Shown in pieces: positions 42,873 to 53,300 of a stretch of DNA of 64,000 nucleotides. The first letter of the stretch is position 1. Every line of letters starts with the position of its first letter. The position numbers and the translations under genes are program-made. Below the pieces are notes generated by a model. The model was not told where the DNA came from, did not search any database, and was given only the letters and a program-made list of their open reading frames with translations. Origin of the DNA: Deferrisoma camini S3R1 (GTDB taxonomy: Bacteria; Desulfobacterota; Deferrisomatia; Deferrisomatales; Deferrisomataceae); the NCBI RefSeq assembly GCF_000526155.1, contig NZ_JAFN01000001.1, forward strand, positions 2,071,014 to 2,135,013, written 5' to 3'.

Positions 42873-43050
42873 GAATCCGGTTCGGTCCCATGCAGGCGAT
42901 GCCGAACAGGACCACCGATAAGATCACGCCGGGGAAGCCCGCCCAGGACTTTGTCATGGTGTAGTACAAAGCCAGCCCTCCCAGGATCGGCGCCAGAACG
43001 ACCAGAAACTCGGAGAAGAGTAGATCGGCCAGATTCCGTTTCTCCATCAT
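42850..43050 (-). CDS. Small hypothetical membrane protein
   Basis: A 66-residue protein ([12 protein letters not shown] start) with two membrane segments ([19 protein letters not shown] and [17 protein letters not shown]). AAGGAG at 43060-43065 selects the ATG at 43050. It overlaps the DUF2085-like gene by 23 bp. No known family. Confidence 0.65.
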   Translation of the reverse strand: MMEKRNLADLLFSEFLVVLAPILGGLALYYTMTKSWAGFPGVILSVVLFGIACMGPNRIREWLQKP

Positions 43051-43220
43051 GGGCTCTCTCTCCTTGCGGGGGGCCACCACGCCGTCCGGGTACAGCCTCC
43101 CTTTCGGCCCCACCATCCCGATCTTGAGCATGTGAGACTAACCCAGCGGGTGGTGAAGTGCAAGAAAGGACTTGAGGAACTGTTCATCCGATGGGAGCAA
43201 GGGGCCAGCCGACAGGCTCC

Positions 43221-43254
43221 AAAAAACCCGCCCCGGCGGGGTGCGCCGGGGCGG
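43221..43254 (-). terminator. Rho-independent terminator of the sucD operon
   Basis: On the minus strand a perfect 11-bp stem (43254-43244 with 43238-43228) with a five-base loop is followed by a T-run (AAAAAA at 43221-43226 on the plus strand). It ends the long minus-strand gene train, 25 bases after sucD. Confidence 0.88.
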
Positions 43255-43278
43255 TGGTTCGTTCGGGGGGTATGACGC

Positions 43279-44148
<870 letters not shown>

Positions 44149-44162
44149 TTTCTACTCCCTTC

Positions 44163-44194
44163 GGGAGGCTGGGAGGCTGGGAAGCTAGGAGGCT
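44163..44194. repeat. 8-mer tandem repeat array, GGGAGGCT type
   Basis: Four units: GGGAGGCT, GGGAGGCT, GGGAAGCT, AGGAGGCT, lying directly upstream of sucD. Confidence 0.75.
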
Positions 44195-44335
44195 AACCCC
44201 TTTTTCCCGGCCTCGTCGCTGCTTTCATCGATTTGTTACGGAACGGACCGCCTGCGTTCCCCCTTTGCCCCGGTCCTCTCCCCTTGGGTGCAAGCGGGGG
44301 CCGGGCGCGCCCGCTCGTCGGCGCGGCGCAAACCC

Positions 44336-44370
44336 CTTCTAGTTTCTAGTTTCCAGTCTCTAGTTTCTAG
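44336..44370. repeat. 7-mer tandem repeat array, TTTCTAG type
   Basis: Five units (CTTCTAG, TTTCTAG, TTTCCAG, TCTCTAG, TTTCTAG) overlap the 3' end of sucC. The sucC stop codon and its Arg-Asn end are encoded by the array. Confidence 0.8.
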
Positions 44371-45523
44371 CTGCCGCCACCACCTTTTCGGCCGCCTCGC
44401 TCATGGTCTCGGCCGTGATGATGGGCAGGCCGCTCTCGGCCAGCATCTTCCGGCCCAGCTCCACGTTGGTGCCCTGGAGGCGCACCACCAGGGGCACCCG
44501 GAGGTCCACGGTCTTGGCCGCGGTGATGATGCCCTCGGCGATGGTGTCGCAGCGCATGATGCCGCCGAAGATGTTCACCAGCACGGCCTCCACCTTGGGG
44601 TCGGACAGGATGAGCTGGAACGCCCGGGTCACCTGCTCGGCGCTGGCCCCGCCGCCCACGTCGAGGAAGTTGGCGGGCTCGGCGCCGTAGTGCTTGATGA
44701 TGTCCATGGTGGCCATGGCGAGCCCCGCGCCGTTCACCATGCACCCGATGCTGCCGTCGAGGCTGATGTAGGACAGGCCGAACCTGGACGCCTCGAGCTC
44801 CCGGGGGTCCTCCTCGGTCTCGTCCCGCAGGGCCTCGATGTCCTTGTGGCGGTACAGGGCGTTGTTGTCGAAGTTCATCTTGGCGTCGAGCGCCAGCACC
44901 TGGCCGTCGCCCGTGACCACCAGGGGGTTGATCTCGGCCAGGCTCGCGTCGGTGTCCACGAACGCCCGGTACAGGCCCGCGATGAACTTCTGGGCGTTCT
45001 TGGCGGCGTCGCCCTTGAGGCCCAGGCCGTAGGCCAGCTTGCGGGTGTGGAACCCCATGAGCCCCACGGCCGGGTCCACCGGCTGCTTGAGGATCTTCTC
45101 GGGGGTCTTGGCGGCCACCTCCTCGATCTCCATGCCGCCCTCGGTGGAGGCCATGATGGTCACGAACCCGGTGGCCCGGTCCACCACGATGCCCAGGTAC
45201 AGCTCCTGGGCGATGTCGCACCCCTCCTCCACGTAGACCTTGAGGACCTCTTTGCCGGCCGGGCCGGTCTGGTGGGTCACCAGCTTGGAGCCCAGCATGG
45301 CGGCCGCGGCCTCCCGGGCCTCGACCGGGCCCTTGACCACCTTGACCCCGCCGGCCTTGCCCCGGCCACCCGCGTGGATCTGGGCCTTGACCACCACGAC
45401 CGGGGTGCCCAGCTCACGAGCGGCCGCCTCGGCCTCGTCGGGGGTGGTGGCCACGATGCCCCGGGGCACGGCCACCCCGTAGCGCTTCAGGATCTCTTTG
45501 GCTTGGTACTCGTGGATGTTCAT
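44360..45523 (-). CDS. sucC: Succinate-CoA ligase, beta subunit
   Basis: The 387-residue ATP-grasp subunit starts with [20 protein letters not shown], the family's hallmark, and has the nucleotide-site segment [17 protein letters not shown] and [14 protein letters not shown] near the dimer and CoA interface. It pairs with the downstream sucD. The C-terminal Arg-Asn-stop is contributed by an intergenic 7-mer repeat that invades the coding end. Confidence 0.96.
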   Translation of the reverse strand: MNIHEYQAKEILKRYGVAVPRGIVATTPDEAEAAARELGTPVVVVKAQIHAGGRGKAGGVKVVKGPVEAREAAAAMLGSKLVTHQTGPAGKEVLKVYVEEGCDIAQELYLGIVVDRATGFVTIMASTEGGMEIEEVAAKTPEKILKQPVDPAVGLMGFHTRKLAYGLGLKGDAAKNAQKFIAGLYRAFVDTDASLAEINPLVVTGDGQVLALDAKMNFDNNALYRHKDIEALRDETEEDPRELEASRFGLSYISLDGSIGCMVNGAGLAMATMDIIKHYGAEPANFLDVGGGASAEQVTRAFQLILSDPKVEAVLVNIFGGIMRCDTIAEGIITAAKTVDLRVPLVVRLQGTNVELGRKMLAESGLPIITAETMSEAAEKVVAAARN

Positions 45524-45536
45524 GGAGCCCTCCGGG

Positions 45537-45572
45537 CTAGAAACCAGAGACTAGAGACTAGAAACTAGCTAG
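45537..45572. repeat. 7-mer tandem repeat array, CTAGARA type
   Basis: CTAGAAA, CCAGAGA, CTAGAGA, CTAGAAA and two CTAG remnants, 14 bases upstream of the sucC start. Another two-unit fragment is at about 45671. Confidence 0.78.
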
Positions 45573-45744
45573 ATACTGCCGTTCTTGCCGCTCCGCACGG
45601 CCGAGCTTTGGGACCGAGAGGAGCCCGTAATCCAAGCGGCGGATGTCCGGCGCGCACGGCGCGCCCTATGCTCTAGAAACTAGGCGAAAAGCAAGAGCGC
45701 AGAACCCGTCCCACGGGAGATCCGAACACGCCCCGAAACAGAAA

Positions 45745-45776
45745 ACCACGAACGACTCACGACCAACGACGAACGG
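45745..45776. repeat. 7-mer tandem repeat array, ACGACSA type
   Basis: ACCACGA, ACGACTC, ACGACCA, ACGACGA, ACGG immediately after the tfrA stop. The same type in inverted orientation is near 48399-48421. Confidence 0.7.
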
Positions 45777-45783
45777 CCCCTCA

Positions 45784-47460
45784 CTAGCGGATCGTCCCGT
45801 GATAGTGGGCCGTGAGCTGGCGCATCTTTACGTCGGGCGTGGTGTAGTCGGGCAGGAGCATGGGCGAGATCCGGCTCGGGTCCACGCCCGCCTCCTCCAG
45901 CTCCCGCACGAACTCCCGCACGTGGTCCAGGGTGGGCTCGCCCGGTTCCTCGGCCAGGCTCTTCGCGTACTCGGCCGCGTTGCGGCCGGCGCGGCGGCCG
46001 AACACGGTGATGTCCAGCAGCGAGTTGCCCATGAGCCGGTTCTCGCCGTGCACCCCGCCCGTGACCTCGCCCGCGGCAAACAGCCCCGGCACCGCGGTCT
46101 CGGCGTTGGGGGTGATCTTGAGCCCGCCGTTCTGGTAATGGAGCGTGGGGTACACGAGCATCGGCTCCTTGCGGATGTCGATGCCGTAGCGCATGAACTG
46201 CACGAACTTGGCCGGCAGCTCCCGCTCGATGGTGCCCGGGCCCTCCAGCTCCTCGATCATGGGCGAGTCGAGCCACACGCCGTACCGGCCCACCGGGGTC
46301 ACGATGCCGTTGCCCCGCTCCACGCACTCGCGGATGATGGCCGCGCTCTCCACGTCGCGGGGCTCGCGCTCGAACACGAACTGCTCGCCGTGGACGTTGA
46401 GCAGGTTCGCCCCCAGCCCCCTCACCTTCTCGGTGATCAAAAGCCCCACGTTCTGCTCGGGGTATGCCGCGCCGGTGGGATGGTACTGGGTGGAGTGCAT
46501 GAAGTCCAGGGGCACCCCGGCCCGGTAGCCCATGACCAGGCCGTCGGCCGTGGCGCCGTAGTGGTTGGTGGTGGCGAACCCCTGGATGTGGAGCCGGCCG
46601 AACCCGCCGGTGGCCAGCACCACGGCCTTGGACCGCACCACGAAGTACTCCTCGGTCTCCATGTTGTACAGGAGCGCCCCGCAGGCCCGGCCCTGGGCGT
46701 CCTTGAGGATCTCGACCGCGGCCGAGAACTCCATGACCTCGATCCGGTCGGGCCGGTTCCGGGCCTCGTCGCGGAGCACCCGCATGATCTCGGACCCGGT
46801 CATGTCGCCGGCCGAGTGCATGCGCTTGCGGCTGGTGCCGCCGCCGTGGCGCACCCGCATGCGGCCGTCGGGCAGCTTGTCGAACATCATGCCCAGGCTC
46901 TCGAGCCACGAGATCACCAGGGGCGCGTCCCGGGTGAGCGCCGCCACCAGGTCGGGCCGGTTGGTGAAGTGGCCGCCGCCGATGGTGTCGAGGAAGTGGA
47001 AGTAGGGGCTGTCCACCTCCTGGTCGGCGCCCTGGATGCCGCCCTCGGCCATCACGGTGTTGGCGTCGCCGTGGCGCAGCTTGGTGGCCAGGATCACCCT
47101 GCACCCGTTATCGGAGGCCAGGAGCGCGGCCGCCGTGCCGCCCCCGCCCCCGCCGATCACCAGCACGTCGGTGGTTTGGGTGGGCAGAACCGAGAAGTCC
47201 ACCTTGTCCGGGGGAATCCGCGGGTAGGCCTCGAGCACGTCCACGAACTCCTCGGGGTACACCTCGCCCTTGTTGGGGCCCACCCGCACCTCGCGCCGGC
47301 CCTCGGGCTTGTAGTCGGGGTGGAACTTCCGGAGCACCTCCTCGCGCTCCTCCAGGGTCATGGCCGGGAAGTACTCGCCCCGCCGGGTGCGCTCGATGCG
47401 CTCGGCCCGGGTGGCCTCGACCCGCTTGATCAGCTCCTTCATCTCCGGTGTGTAGCCCAT
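45784..47460 (-). CDS. Soluble fumarate reductase/succinate dehydrogenase flavoprotein (TfrA-like)
   Basis: The protein has 558 residues. After an N-terminal extension of about 90 residues comes the FAD Rossmann motif VLVIGGGGGGTAAALLA. Then follow HGDANTVMAEGGIQGA, HGGGTSRKRMHSAGDMTG, the substrate-site HSTQYHPTG and GEVTGGVHGENRLMGNSLLDITVFGRRAG. It catalyses fumarate/succinate interconversion. The N-terminal extension, and a partner with two 4Fe-4S motifs instead of a membrane-anchored SdhB, match thiol:fumarate-reductase-like soluble enzymes. No membrane anchor gene is nearby, and the Hdr cluster lies upstream. Confidence 0.88.
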   Translation of the reverse strand: MGYTPEMKELIKRVEATRAERIERTRRGEYFPAMTLEEREEVLRKFHPDYKPEGRREVRVGPNKGEVYPEEFVDVLEAYPRIPPDKVDFSVLPTQTTDVLVIGGGGGGTAAALLASDNGCRVILATKLRHGDANTVMAEGGIQGADQEVDSPYFHFLDTIGGGHFTNRPDLVAALTRDAPLVISWLESLGMMFDKLPDGRMRVRHGGGTSRKRMHSAGDMTGSEIMRVLRDEARNRPDRIEVMEFSAAVEILKDAQGRACGALLYNMETEEYFVVRSKAVVLATGGFGRLHIQGFATTNHYGATADGLVMGYRAGVPLDFMHSTQYHPTGAAYPEQNVGLLITEKVRGLGANLLNVHGEQFVFEREPRDVESAAIIRECVERGNGIVTPVGRYGVWLDSPMIEELEGPGTIERELPAKFVQFMRYGIDIRKEPMLVYPTLHYQNGGLKITPNAETAVPGLFAAGEVTGGVHGENRLMGNSLLDITVFGRRAGRNAAEYAKSLAEEPGEPTLDHVREFVRELEEAGVDPSRISPMLLPDYTTPDVKMRQLTAHYHGTIR

Positions 47461-47480
47461 GGCGATTCTCCGTGTTCGGC

Positions 47481-47532
47481 TTGGCGGCTAGGCGGCTGGG
47501 CAGCTGGGCAGCCAGGCGGCTAGGCGGCTCGG
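47481..47532. repeat. 8-mer tandem repeat array, TAGGCGGC type
   Basis: Six units of TWGGCGGC/TGGGCAGC between tfrB and tfrA, ending in a longer GC-rich inverted segment. Confidence 0.78.
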
Positions 47533-47563
47533 CCGCCGCCCAGCGTGAGCGCGCCCGGCGCGC

Positions 47564-48346
47564 TCACAAGTACGTCTTGTCCTCCGGCTCCCAGCCCGTG
47601 GAGTCGAGGGGCTCGATCTCCCGCTCCACGTAGCGCTTGCGAAGCTCCTCGTGGTCCATCTTGGTCAGGTCCTCCAGCACCCCGTCGTACTTGCCGGCCT
47701 GGATCTCCTCTACCCGCTTCTCCAGGTGCGCGGCCCGGGGCAGCAGGTACTTCCCGTAGAGCCGCCGGCAGAGCTGGGCCACGTGGTAGTGGGCGATCTG
47801 GGCCGGGCACCGGGCCGAGCACAGGCCGCACTGGATGCAGTCGAACGACACCCGGGCGGCCCGGGCGACGTCGCCCCGCATGGCCGCGTTGATGTACTCC
47901 ATCACGTCGATGTCCATGGGGCAGGCCCGGGTGCAGGTGTTGCAGCCCACGCACTTCATGATCTCGGGGTACAGGGCCGCCACCACCTCGCCCGTGGCCT
48001 CGAGCGCCTCGAGGTCGTACACGGCCTTGTTCGCCGGGAAGAACGGGATCTGGGCCAGGATCATGTTCTCCTGGATCACGGTCTGGCAGGCCAGGCCGAA
48101 GTGGAGCTGGAAGTCCCCCTGGATCCGCCACACCGTGGGGCAGGCCCCGCAGATCCCCCCCCGGCACCCGCAGGCCCGGATGAACTGGTACCCCGCGTAC
48201 TCGATGGCCTTCTGGATGGTGAGGGTCTCGGGCAGGAGGTACTTCTTGCCCATGATGTACACGGGCACCGTGCGCGCCCCCTCCGGCAGGATGGGGCGGT
48301 CTCCGCTCGCGATGACCTCGATCTTCTTTGTGGCTTGCGCGCTCAT
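47564..48346 (-). CDS. Fumarate reductase iron-sulfur subunit (TfrB-like)
   Basis: The 260-residue protein has an N-terminal 2Fe-2S ferredoxin-like domain (RACGCRGGICGACP near residues 57-70, with a later Cys) and a C-terminal dicluster with CVGCNTCTRACP and CIQCGLCSARCP. This matches the N-terminal half of thiol:fumarate reductase subunit B; the HdrB-like CCG half of methanogen TfrB is absent and is supplied by separate hdrB genes upstream. It passes electrons between the flavoprotein and the Hdr modules, by inference. Confidence 0.87.
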   Translation of the reverse strand: MSAQATKKIEVIASGDRPILPEGARTVPVYIMGKKYLLPETLTIQKAIEYAGYQFIRACGCRGGICGACPTVWRIQGDFQLHFGLACQTVIQENMILAQIPFFPANKAVYDLEALEATGEVVAALYPEIMKCVGCNTCTRACPMDIDVMEYINAAMRGDVARAARVSFDCIQCGLCSARCPAQIAHYHVAQLCRRLYGKYLLPRAAHLEKRVEEIQAGKYDGVLEDLTKMDHEELRKRYVEREIEPLDSTGWEPEDKTYL

Positions 48347-48355
48347 GGCCAGACT

Positions 48356-48480
48356 CCGTGAGTCGTGAATCGTAAATCGTGAATCGTTGAACCGCCGCGG
48401 GTCGTTGGTCGTTCGTCGTTGGTGGCCGGTCGCAGTCGGCCGGGCTGCCCAGCCGCCTAGCCGCCAGGCCGCCCAGCCGT
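48356..48480. repeat. Composite repeat region between tfrB and the FdhB-like gene
   Basis: Three repeat types follow one another: AATCGTG 7-mers (about 48359-48384), GTCGTTG/GTCGTTC 7-mers (about 48399-48421) and CCGCCTAG/CCGCCAGG 8-mers (about 48441-48480). No gene. Confidence 0.72.
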
Positions 48481-48482
48481 CC

Positions 48483-49622
48483 TCACTCCCCTGCTCCCGA
48501 CTCCTCCTGGAGCTCGTCCTCGCGAAACACGGTGAGGGGGATGGGGTCGTCGAGGCTTCGGCCGGGCTCGTACTCCAGCATGGCCTGGACGCCCTGGGCC
48601 ACGCTCCGGAACAGGGTGGCCACCGGCAGGCCCATGGGGCAGGCCGTTTCGCACAGGCCGCAGCCGATGCACGACGTGGCCATGTGGTTCAGCCGGGTCA
48701 GGTGGAACAGCACGGTCTCGGCCGGCATCCGCTGGGCCCCCTTGCGCTCGGCCCACCGGGCGTACAGCTCGCCCGGGTGGTCGAAGGTGGGGCTCTTGAA
48801 GATGCACTGCTTGCAGTAGCAGATGGGGCAGTTCTCCATGCAGTTGTAGCAGCGGATGCAGGTGGCGAACGCCTCCTTGAGGCCCTCGATCCCCCGGGCC
48901 TCGGCCCGGAACCGCTCGAACAGCTCGTCCCGGGCCTTCCGGCGCCGGGCCGCCAGGGCCTCTACCGCCTCGGCCCGGCCGGCCGGCGGGTCGGCCGGGA
49001 ACGAGGCCAGGCCGACCCCGGCCAAACGGTCGGCCCACTCGTCCTCGGCCTCGACCGCCACGCCGCCGGCCCCGGCCCCGAAGGTCAGGAGTCGGATCTG
49101 GCCCCAGGCCGCGGCCGGGTGCTCGCACACGGTGCAGGCCGTGCGCAGGGAGAGCCCCTCGGGCGCGGCCGGCTCGCCGGCGGCCGCCGCGAGCAGGGAC
49201 CGGGAGGCATCGGCCGGGTCCAGGCCCGAGGCCTGGAACGCGGTGACCTCCACGGTGCCCGGGCAGTCCACGGTCACGAACACCACCCGCTCGGTGCGGA
49301 TCTGCTGGAGCTTGATCAGCTCCACGGCGGCCCGGGCCTCGCACGGCCGGAGCACCACCGCCACCCGGCGGCCGGGATCGGTGAAGGTCAGGTTCGACAC
49401 GGCCCGGGCCCCCTGCACCGGCATCACCGGCGACCAGGGGTTGGCGCCCTGCAGGCGGGCCGGATCGGCGAACAGCCCTAGGGCCGTGGTGCCGCCGGCG
49501 GCCCGGGCCGGCACCAGCACCTCGTCCACCAGGTCGTGTTCCAGCAGGCCCCTGAGCAGGGCCTCGGCCGCGGCCAAGGGGTCGGAGTGGGAAGGGAGAG
49601 CACCCGTTTTCATCGTTTCCAT
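48483..49622 (-). CDS. FdhB/FrhB-like iron-sulfur protein of the Hdr cluster
   Basis: The 379-residue protein has an N-terminal F420-dehydrogenase-beta-like region with VVLRPCEARAAVELIKLQQI and a C-terminal ferredoxin part with CIRCYNCMENCPICYCKQC and CIGCGLCETACP. Such subunits sit next to hdrA and flpD in many Desulfobacterota and feed electrons from formate, H2 or NAD(P)H into Hdr. Which donor is used here is unknown, as no hydrogenase or formate dehydrogenase catalytic subunit is in the window. Alternative start Met4 at 49613 has a better-spaced ribosome site. Confidence 0.82.
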   Translation of the reverse strand: METMKTGALPSHSDPLAAAEALLRGLLEHDLVDEVLVPARAAGGTTALGLFADPARLQGANPWSPVMPVQGARAVSNLTFTDPGRRVAVVLRPCEARAAVELIKLQQIRTERVVFVTVDCPGTVEVTAFQASGLDPADASRSLLAAAAGEPAAPEGLSLRTACTVCEHPAAAWGQIRLLTFGAGAGGVAVEAEDEWADRLAGVGLASFPADPPAGRAEAVEALAARRRKARDELFERFRAEARGIEGLKEAFATCIRCYNCMENCPICYCKQCIFKSPTFDHPGELYARWAERKGAQRMPAETVLFHLTRLNHMATSCIGCGLCETACPMGLPVATLFRSVAQGVQAMLEYEPGRSLDDPIPLTVFREDELQEESGAGE

Positions 49623-49640
49623 CCTAGGGATGCGGGAGAA

Positions 49641-50084
49641 CTACACGTCCCAGTGTTGCTTGAACTCGCAGGGGCCCATGGCCCGGATCGCCTCGGTCAT
49701 CTCGGTGACGGTCTCGGCGAACTTCTTGCCCTCGCTCGCGCTGATCCACCGCAGCCAGATCCGGTCCTCGGGGATCCCGAGCTGCCCCAGGATGTTCCGC
49801 AGGATCGCCACCCGGCGCCGGGCCTTGTAGTTGCCCGACTCGTAGTGGCAGTCGCCCGGGTGGCACCCGCCGATCAGCACGCCGTCGGCCCCGTCCATCA
49901 GGGCCTTGAGCACGTACACCACGTCCACCGCGCCCGAGCACATCAGGTGGACCACCCGGATGTTCGGGGGGTACTGCTGCCGGGTGGTCCCGGCCAGGTC
50001 GGCGCCGGTGTAGGTGCACCAGTGGCACAGGAAGGCCACGATCCTGGGTTCGAACGCCTCGGTCTTGGGGGCTGTGTCAGCCAT
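49641..50084 (-). CDS. FlpD/MvhD-family iron-sulfur protein
   Basis: The 147-residue protein has the FlpD/MvhD pattern: IVAFLCHWCTYTGADLAG at the start, IRVVHLMCSGAVD, GVLIGGCHPGDCHYESGNYKA and the conserved ISASEGKKFAETV tail. It carries a 2Fe-2S cluster and links an electron-donating dehydrogenase to HdrA. AAAGGA eight bases before the ATG fixes the start. It lies between a double HdrA and the FdhB-like protein. Confidence 0.9.
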   Translation of the reverse strand: MADTAPKTEAFEPRIVAFLCHWCTYTGADLAGTTRQQYPPNIRVVHLMCSGAVDVVYVLKALMDGADGVLIGGCHPGDCHYESGNYKARRRVAILRNILGQLGIPEDRIWLRWISASEGKKFAETVTEMTEAIRAMGPCEFKQHWDV

Positions 50085-50116
50085 GGGAAAATCCTTTCCG
50101 CTGGGCGGCTCGGCAG

Positions 50117-50300
50117 CTAGCCCGCATTATTCATGAAGCCTTCTGCTGCAACCGCCGATTGCACGCCATCTCGGGGCGTGCTCGCGCCTCGGGGCTCGAC
50201 GTACCGTCCAGTACGCCTGCACCCCTCGTTGCTGCGCTTGCCCCGATCTACCGCACACTCGACGGTTTCGCGACGAACGCTCATGAATAATGCGGGCTAG
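50117..50300. mobile_element. 184-bp MITE with 20-bp perfect terminal inverted repeats
   Basis: CTAGCCCGCATTATTCATGA at 50117-50136 is repeated in perfect inverse at 50281-50300. The unit lies inside an 8-mer repeat array (CTGGGCGG on the left, CTAGGCGG on the right), so CTAG or TA is the likely target duplication. No coding capacity; the interior has CTCGGGGC-type short repeats. Confidence 0.85.
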
Positions 50301-50345
50301 GCGGCCGGGCGGCCAGGAACCATCCGCTGGCGGCAAGCCGCCGCT

Positions 50346-53300
50346 TCATCCCAAAAGCTCGTCCAGCGCCATGAGCATCTGCTTGGGGCTCGAGCCGTAC
50401 TGTTGGGCCGCCTTGTTGGGGCACGCCATGGTGCAGGCCCCGCAGGCCCGGCACAGCACCGGATCGACCCGGGCCACGTTCTCGTCCATGTCGAGGCTGC
50501 GGGCGCCGTAGGGGCACACCTCCACGCACACCCCGCACCGGGAGCAGATCTTCTCCACCACGTACGACACGTTCTCGGACACCGGCCGCGCCCCCCGGCC
50601 CACCACGGCGGCGCACCGGCCCGCGGCCGCGCCCGCGTGCACCAGGCTCTCTTCGATGTGCTTGGGGCCGTGGCAGAGCCCGGCCAGGTACACCCCGGGG
50701 CGGGTCGCGTCGGCCAGGGCGGCCTTGGGGTTCTTCTCGCGGAAGAACCCGTGGGCATCCACCTCGACCCCGTACAGGTCGGCCAGGCGGGCGTTTTCGG
50801 CCGCGTCGGGCGCCATGCCCACCGAAAGGACCACCCAGTCGGCCTCCTCGGTGACCTCTTGGCCCAGGGCCGGGTCGGTGTAGCGCACCCGCACCCGCTC
50901 GCCGTCCGGCTCCACCCGGGGCCGGCGGTCGAGGTCGTAGGGCACGAACACCACCCCCCGGTCCCGGGCGTCCCGGTACTGGGCCTCGTACGTGCCGTAG
51001 GCCCGGAGGTCCCGGTACAGCACGGTGATCCCCGCGCCGGGGTGGAGGTCCAGGAGCCGCCGGGCGTTCTTGAGGGCGTGGGTGCAGCACACCCGGGAGC
51101 ACCAGGGGCGGCACCCCTCGGCCTCCTCCCGGCTCTCCACGCACTGGATCATCACCACCCGGCCCTCCGGGACCCGGCCCTCGGCCAGCAGGGCCTCGAA
51201 CTCCTTCTGGGTCACGATGCGGGGGCTCTGGCCATAGCCGTAGGACCGGGGCTCGGCCTCCCGGGCGCCGGTGGCCAGCACCACCGCGCCGTGGAGCAGC
51301 TCCACCTCGCCCTCGGGGGTCCGGAGCACCGAGCGAAACGCGCCCAGCCGGCCCGTGGCCGCCTCGACCCGGGTGCCCAGGTGCACCTTCACGGCCGGGT
51401 GGGCCTCGACCCGGGCGGCCAGATCCTCGCGCAGCGCCTGGGGGTCGCCGCCCCGCAGGGTGAACCGGGACGTGGCCAGGTTTCCGCCCAGGGCCGGCTC
51501 CTTCTCCACCAGGTGCACCGACAGGCCCAGGCCGGCCAGGCGGAGCGCCGCCTCCATGCCGGCCGCACCGCCGCCCACCACGAGCACCGTGCGCTCCAGG
51601 CTCTCGGAGCGCAGCTCGGGGAACCCGGCGTACCACGCCTCGCGCACCGCCGCGGCCACGGCGTCGGCCGCGGCCCGGGTGCCGCCCCCGGCCTCGAGGC
51701 AGGCCTCGCGCAGGTTCGCCACGGTCACCAGCCCCGGGTGGAACCCGCTGCGGCGGAGCACGCCCCTCACCAGCTGCTCGACGATCCGGTGGGAGCAGGC
51801 GCCGAGCACCAGGCGGTTGGCCTCGGCCGCCGCGAACCGGTTGCGCACCTCCTCGAGGCCGGCCCGGGAGCAGGCATGGGCCACCCGCTCCACGGCCACC
51901 ACCCCGGGCACCTCTCGGGCGGCCCGGTCCAGGGCGTCGAAGTCGGCCCGGTCGGTGTTGAACCCCTCGCACTCGCACAGGACCACGGCCACCCGGGGCT
52001 CCTCGCCCCGGAAGTCGGCCGGCGCCGGGAGCCGGGGCCCCTCGGCCGCATCGGCCGCACCCAGCCGCTCGGCCGCCAGGGCCGCGGCCCGGGCGCCGTC
52101 GAGCACCGACTCGGGGATGTCCCGGGGCTCCCGGAACGCCCCGGCCAGGTACACCCCCGGCACGGCCGTGGCGCAGGGCTCGAACTCGGGCCCGCCGCCG
52201 AACCCCGAGGCGTCCGGCTCCGCGCCGAAGGCCCGCAGCAGGTCCTGGCCGGCCGTGCCGGGGCAGAACCCGGTGGACAGCACCACCAGGTCGTGGGGCA
52301 CCTCGGCGCTGGCCGGGCCCTCGCCCGCCACCTGGAGGAGCAGGTCCCGGCTCCCCGGCACCTCGCGCACCACCGACGGCACGGCCCGCACGAACCGGAT
52401 GCCCGCGGCCTCGGCCCGGCGCAGGTACGCCTCGTAGCCCTTGCCGAAGGTCCGCAGGTCCATGTAGTACACCGTGACCTCGGCCTCGGGGAGCCGCTCC
52501 TTGGCGAACAGGGCCTGCTTCAGGGCGAACATGCAGCACACCGAGGAGCAGTGGCCCTGGCCGCCCTCGGCGTCGCGGCTGCCCACGCACTGGACGAACG
52601 CGATGCTCCGGGGCGGGCGGCCGTCCGAGGGCCGCACCGGCCGGCCCGACGAGGGGCTGCCCGCGGCAAGCATCCGCTCGAACCGCACCGCGGAGAGCAC
52701 GTTGGGGTACCGGCCGTACCCGAGCTCCTCCTTGCGGCTGGCCGGGAACGCGTCGGCGCCCGGCGCCAGCACCACGGCCCCGGCCTCGACCACGACCTCC
52801 CGGGGCTCTGCGTCGAGATCGATGGCCCCGGGATCACAGGCCTCCACGCACTTGCCGCATCGGGTGCAGGCGTCGGGGTCGACCACGTAGGCCTTGCCCA
52901 CGGCCTTGGGGTAGTACCGGAACACGGCCTTGCGGGTCTCGAGCCCATCGCCGAACTCCCGGGGCACCGAGACCGGGCACACCTCTTCGCAGGCCCCGCA
53001 GTCGGTGCAGGCGTCCGGGTCCACGCAGGTGGGCCGCTGCGCGATCCGCACCCGGAACCGGCCCTCGGCGTCCCGCTCCACCCCCTCCACGGCGGCAAAG
53101 GTCACCACCTCCACGTTGGGGTGGAGCTCGCACTGGACGAACGGGCAGTAGGTGGGGGTGTCGCAGGCCATGAAGCACACCCCGCACGACTGGGTGGGGA
53201 ACTGGTTGTCCAGGAGCGGGAAGAACCCGCCCAGGGCCGGCCGCGCCTCCACCAGCACCACCCTCCGGCCCTGCTCGGCCAGCACCAGGGCGGCCTGCAT

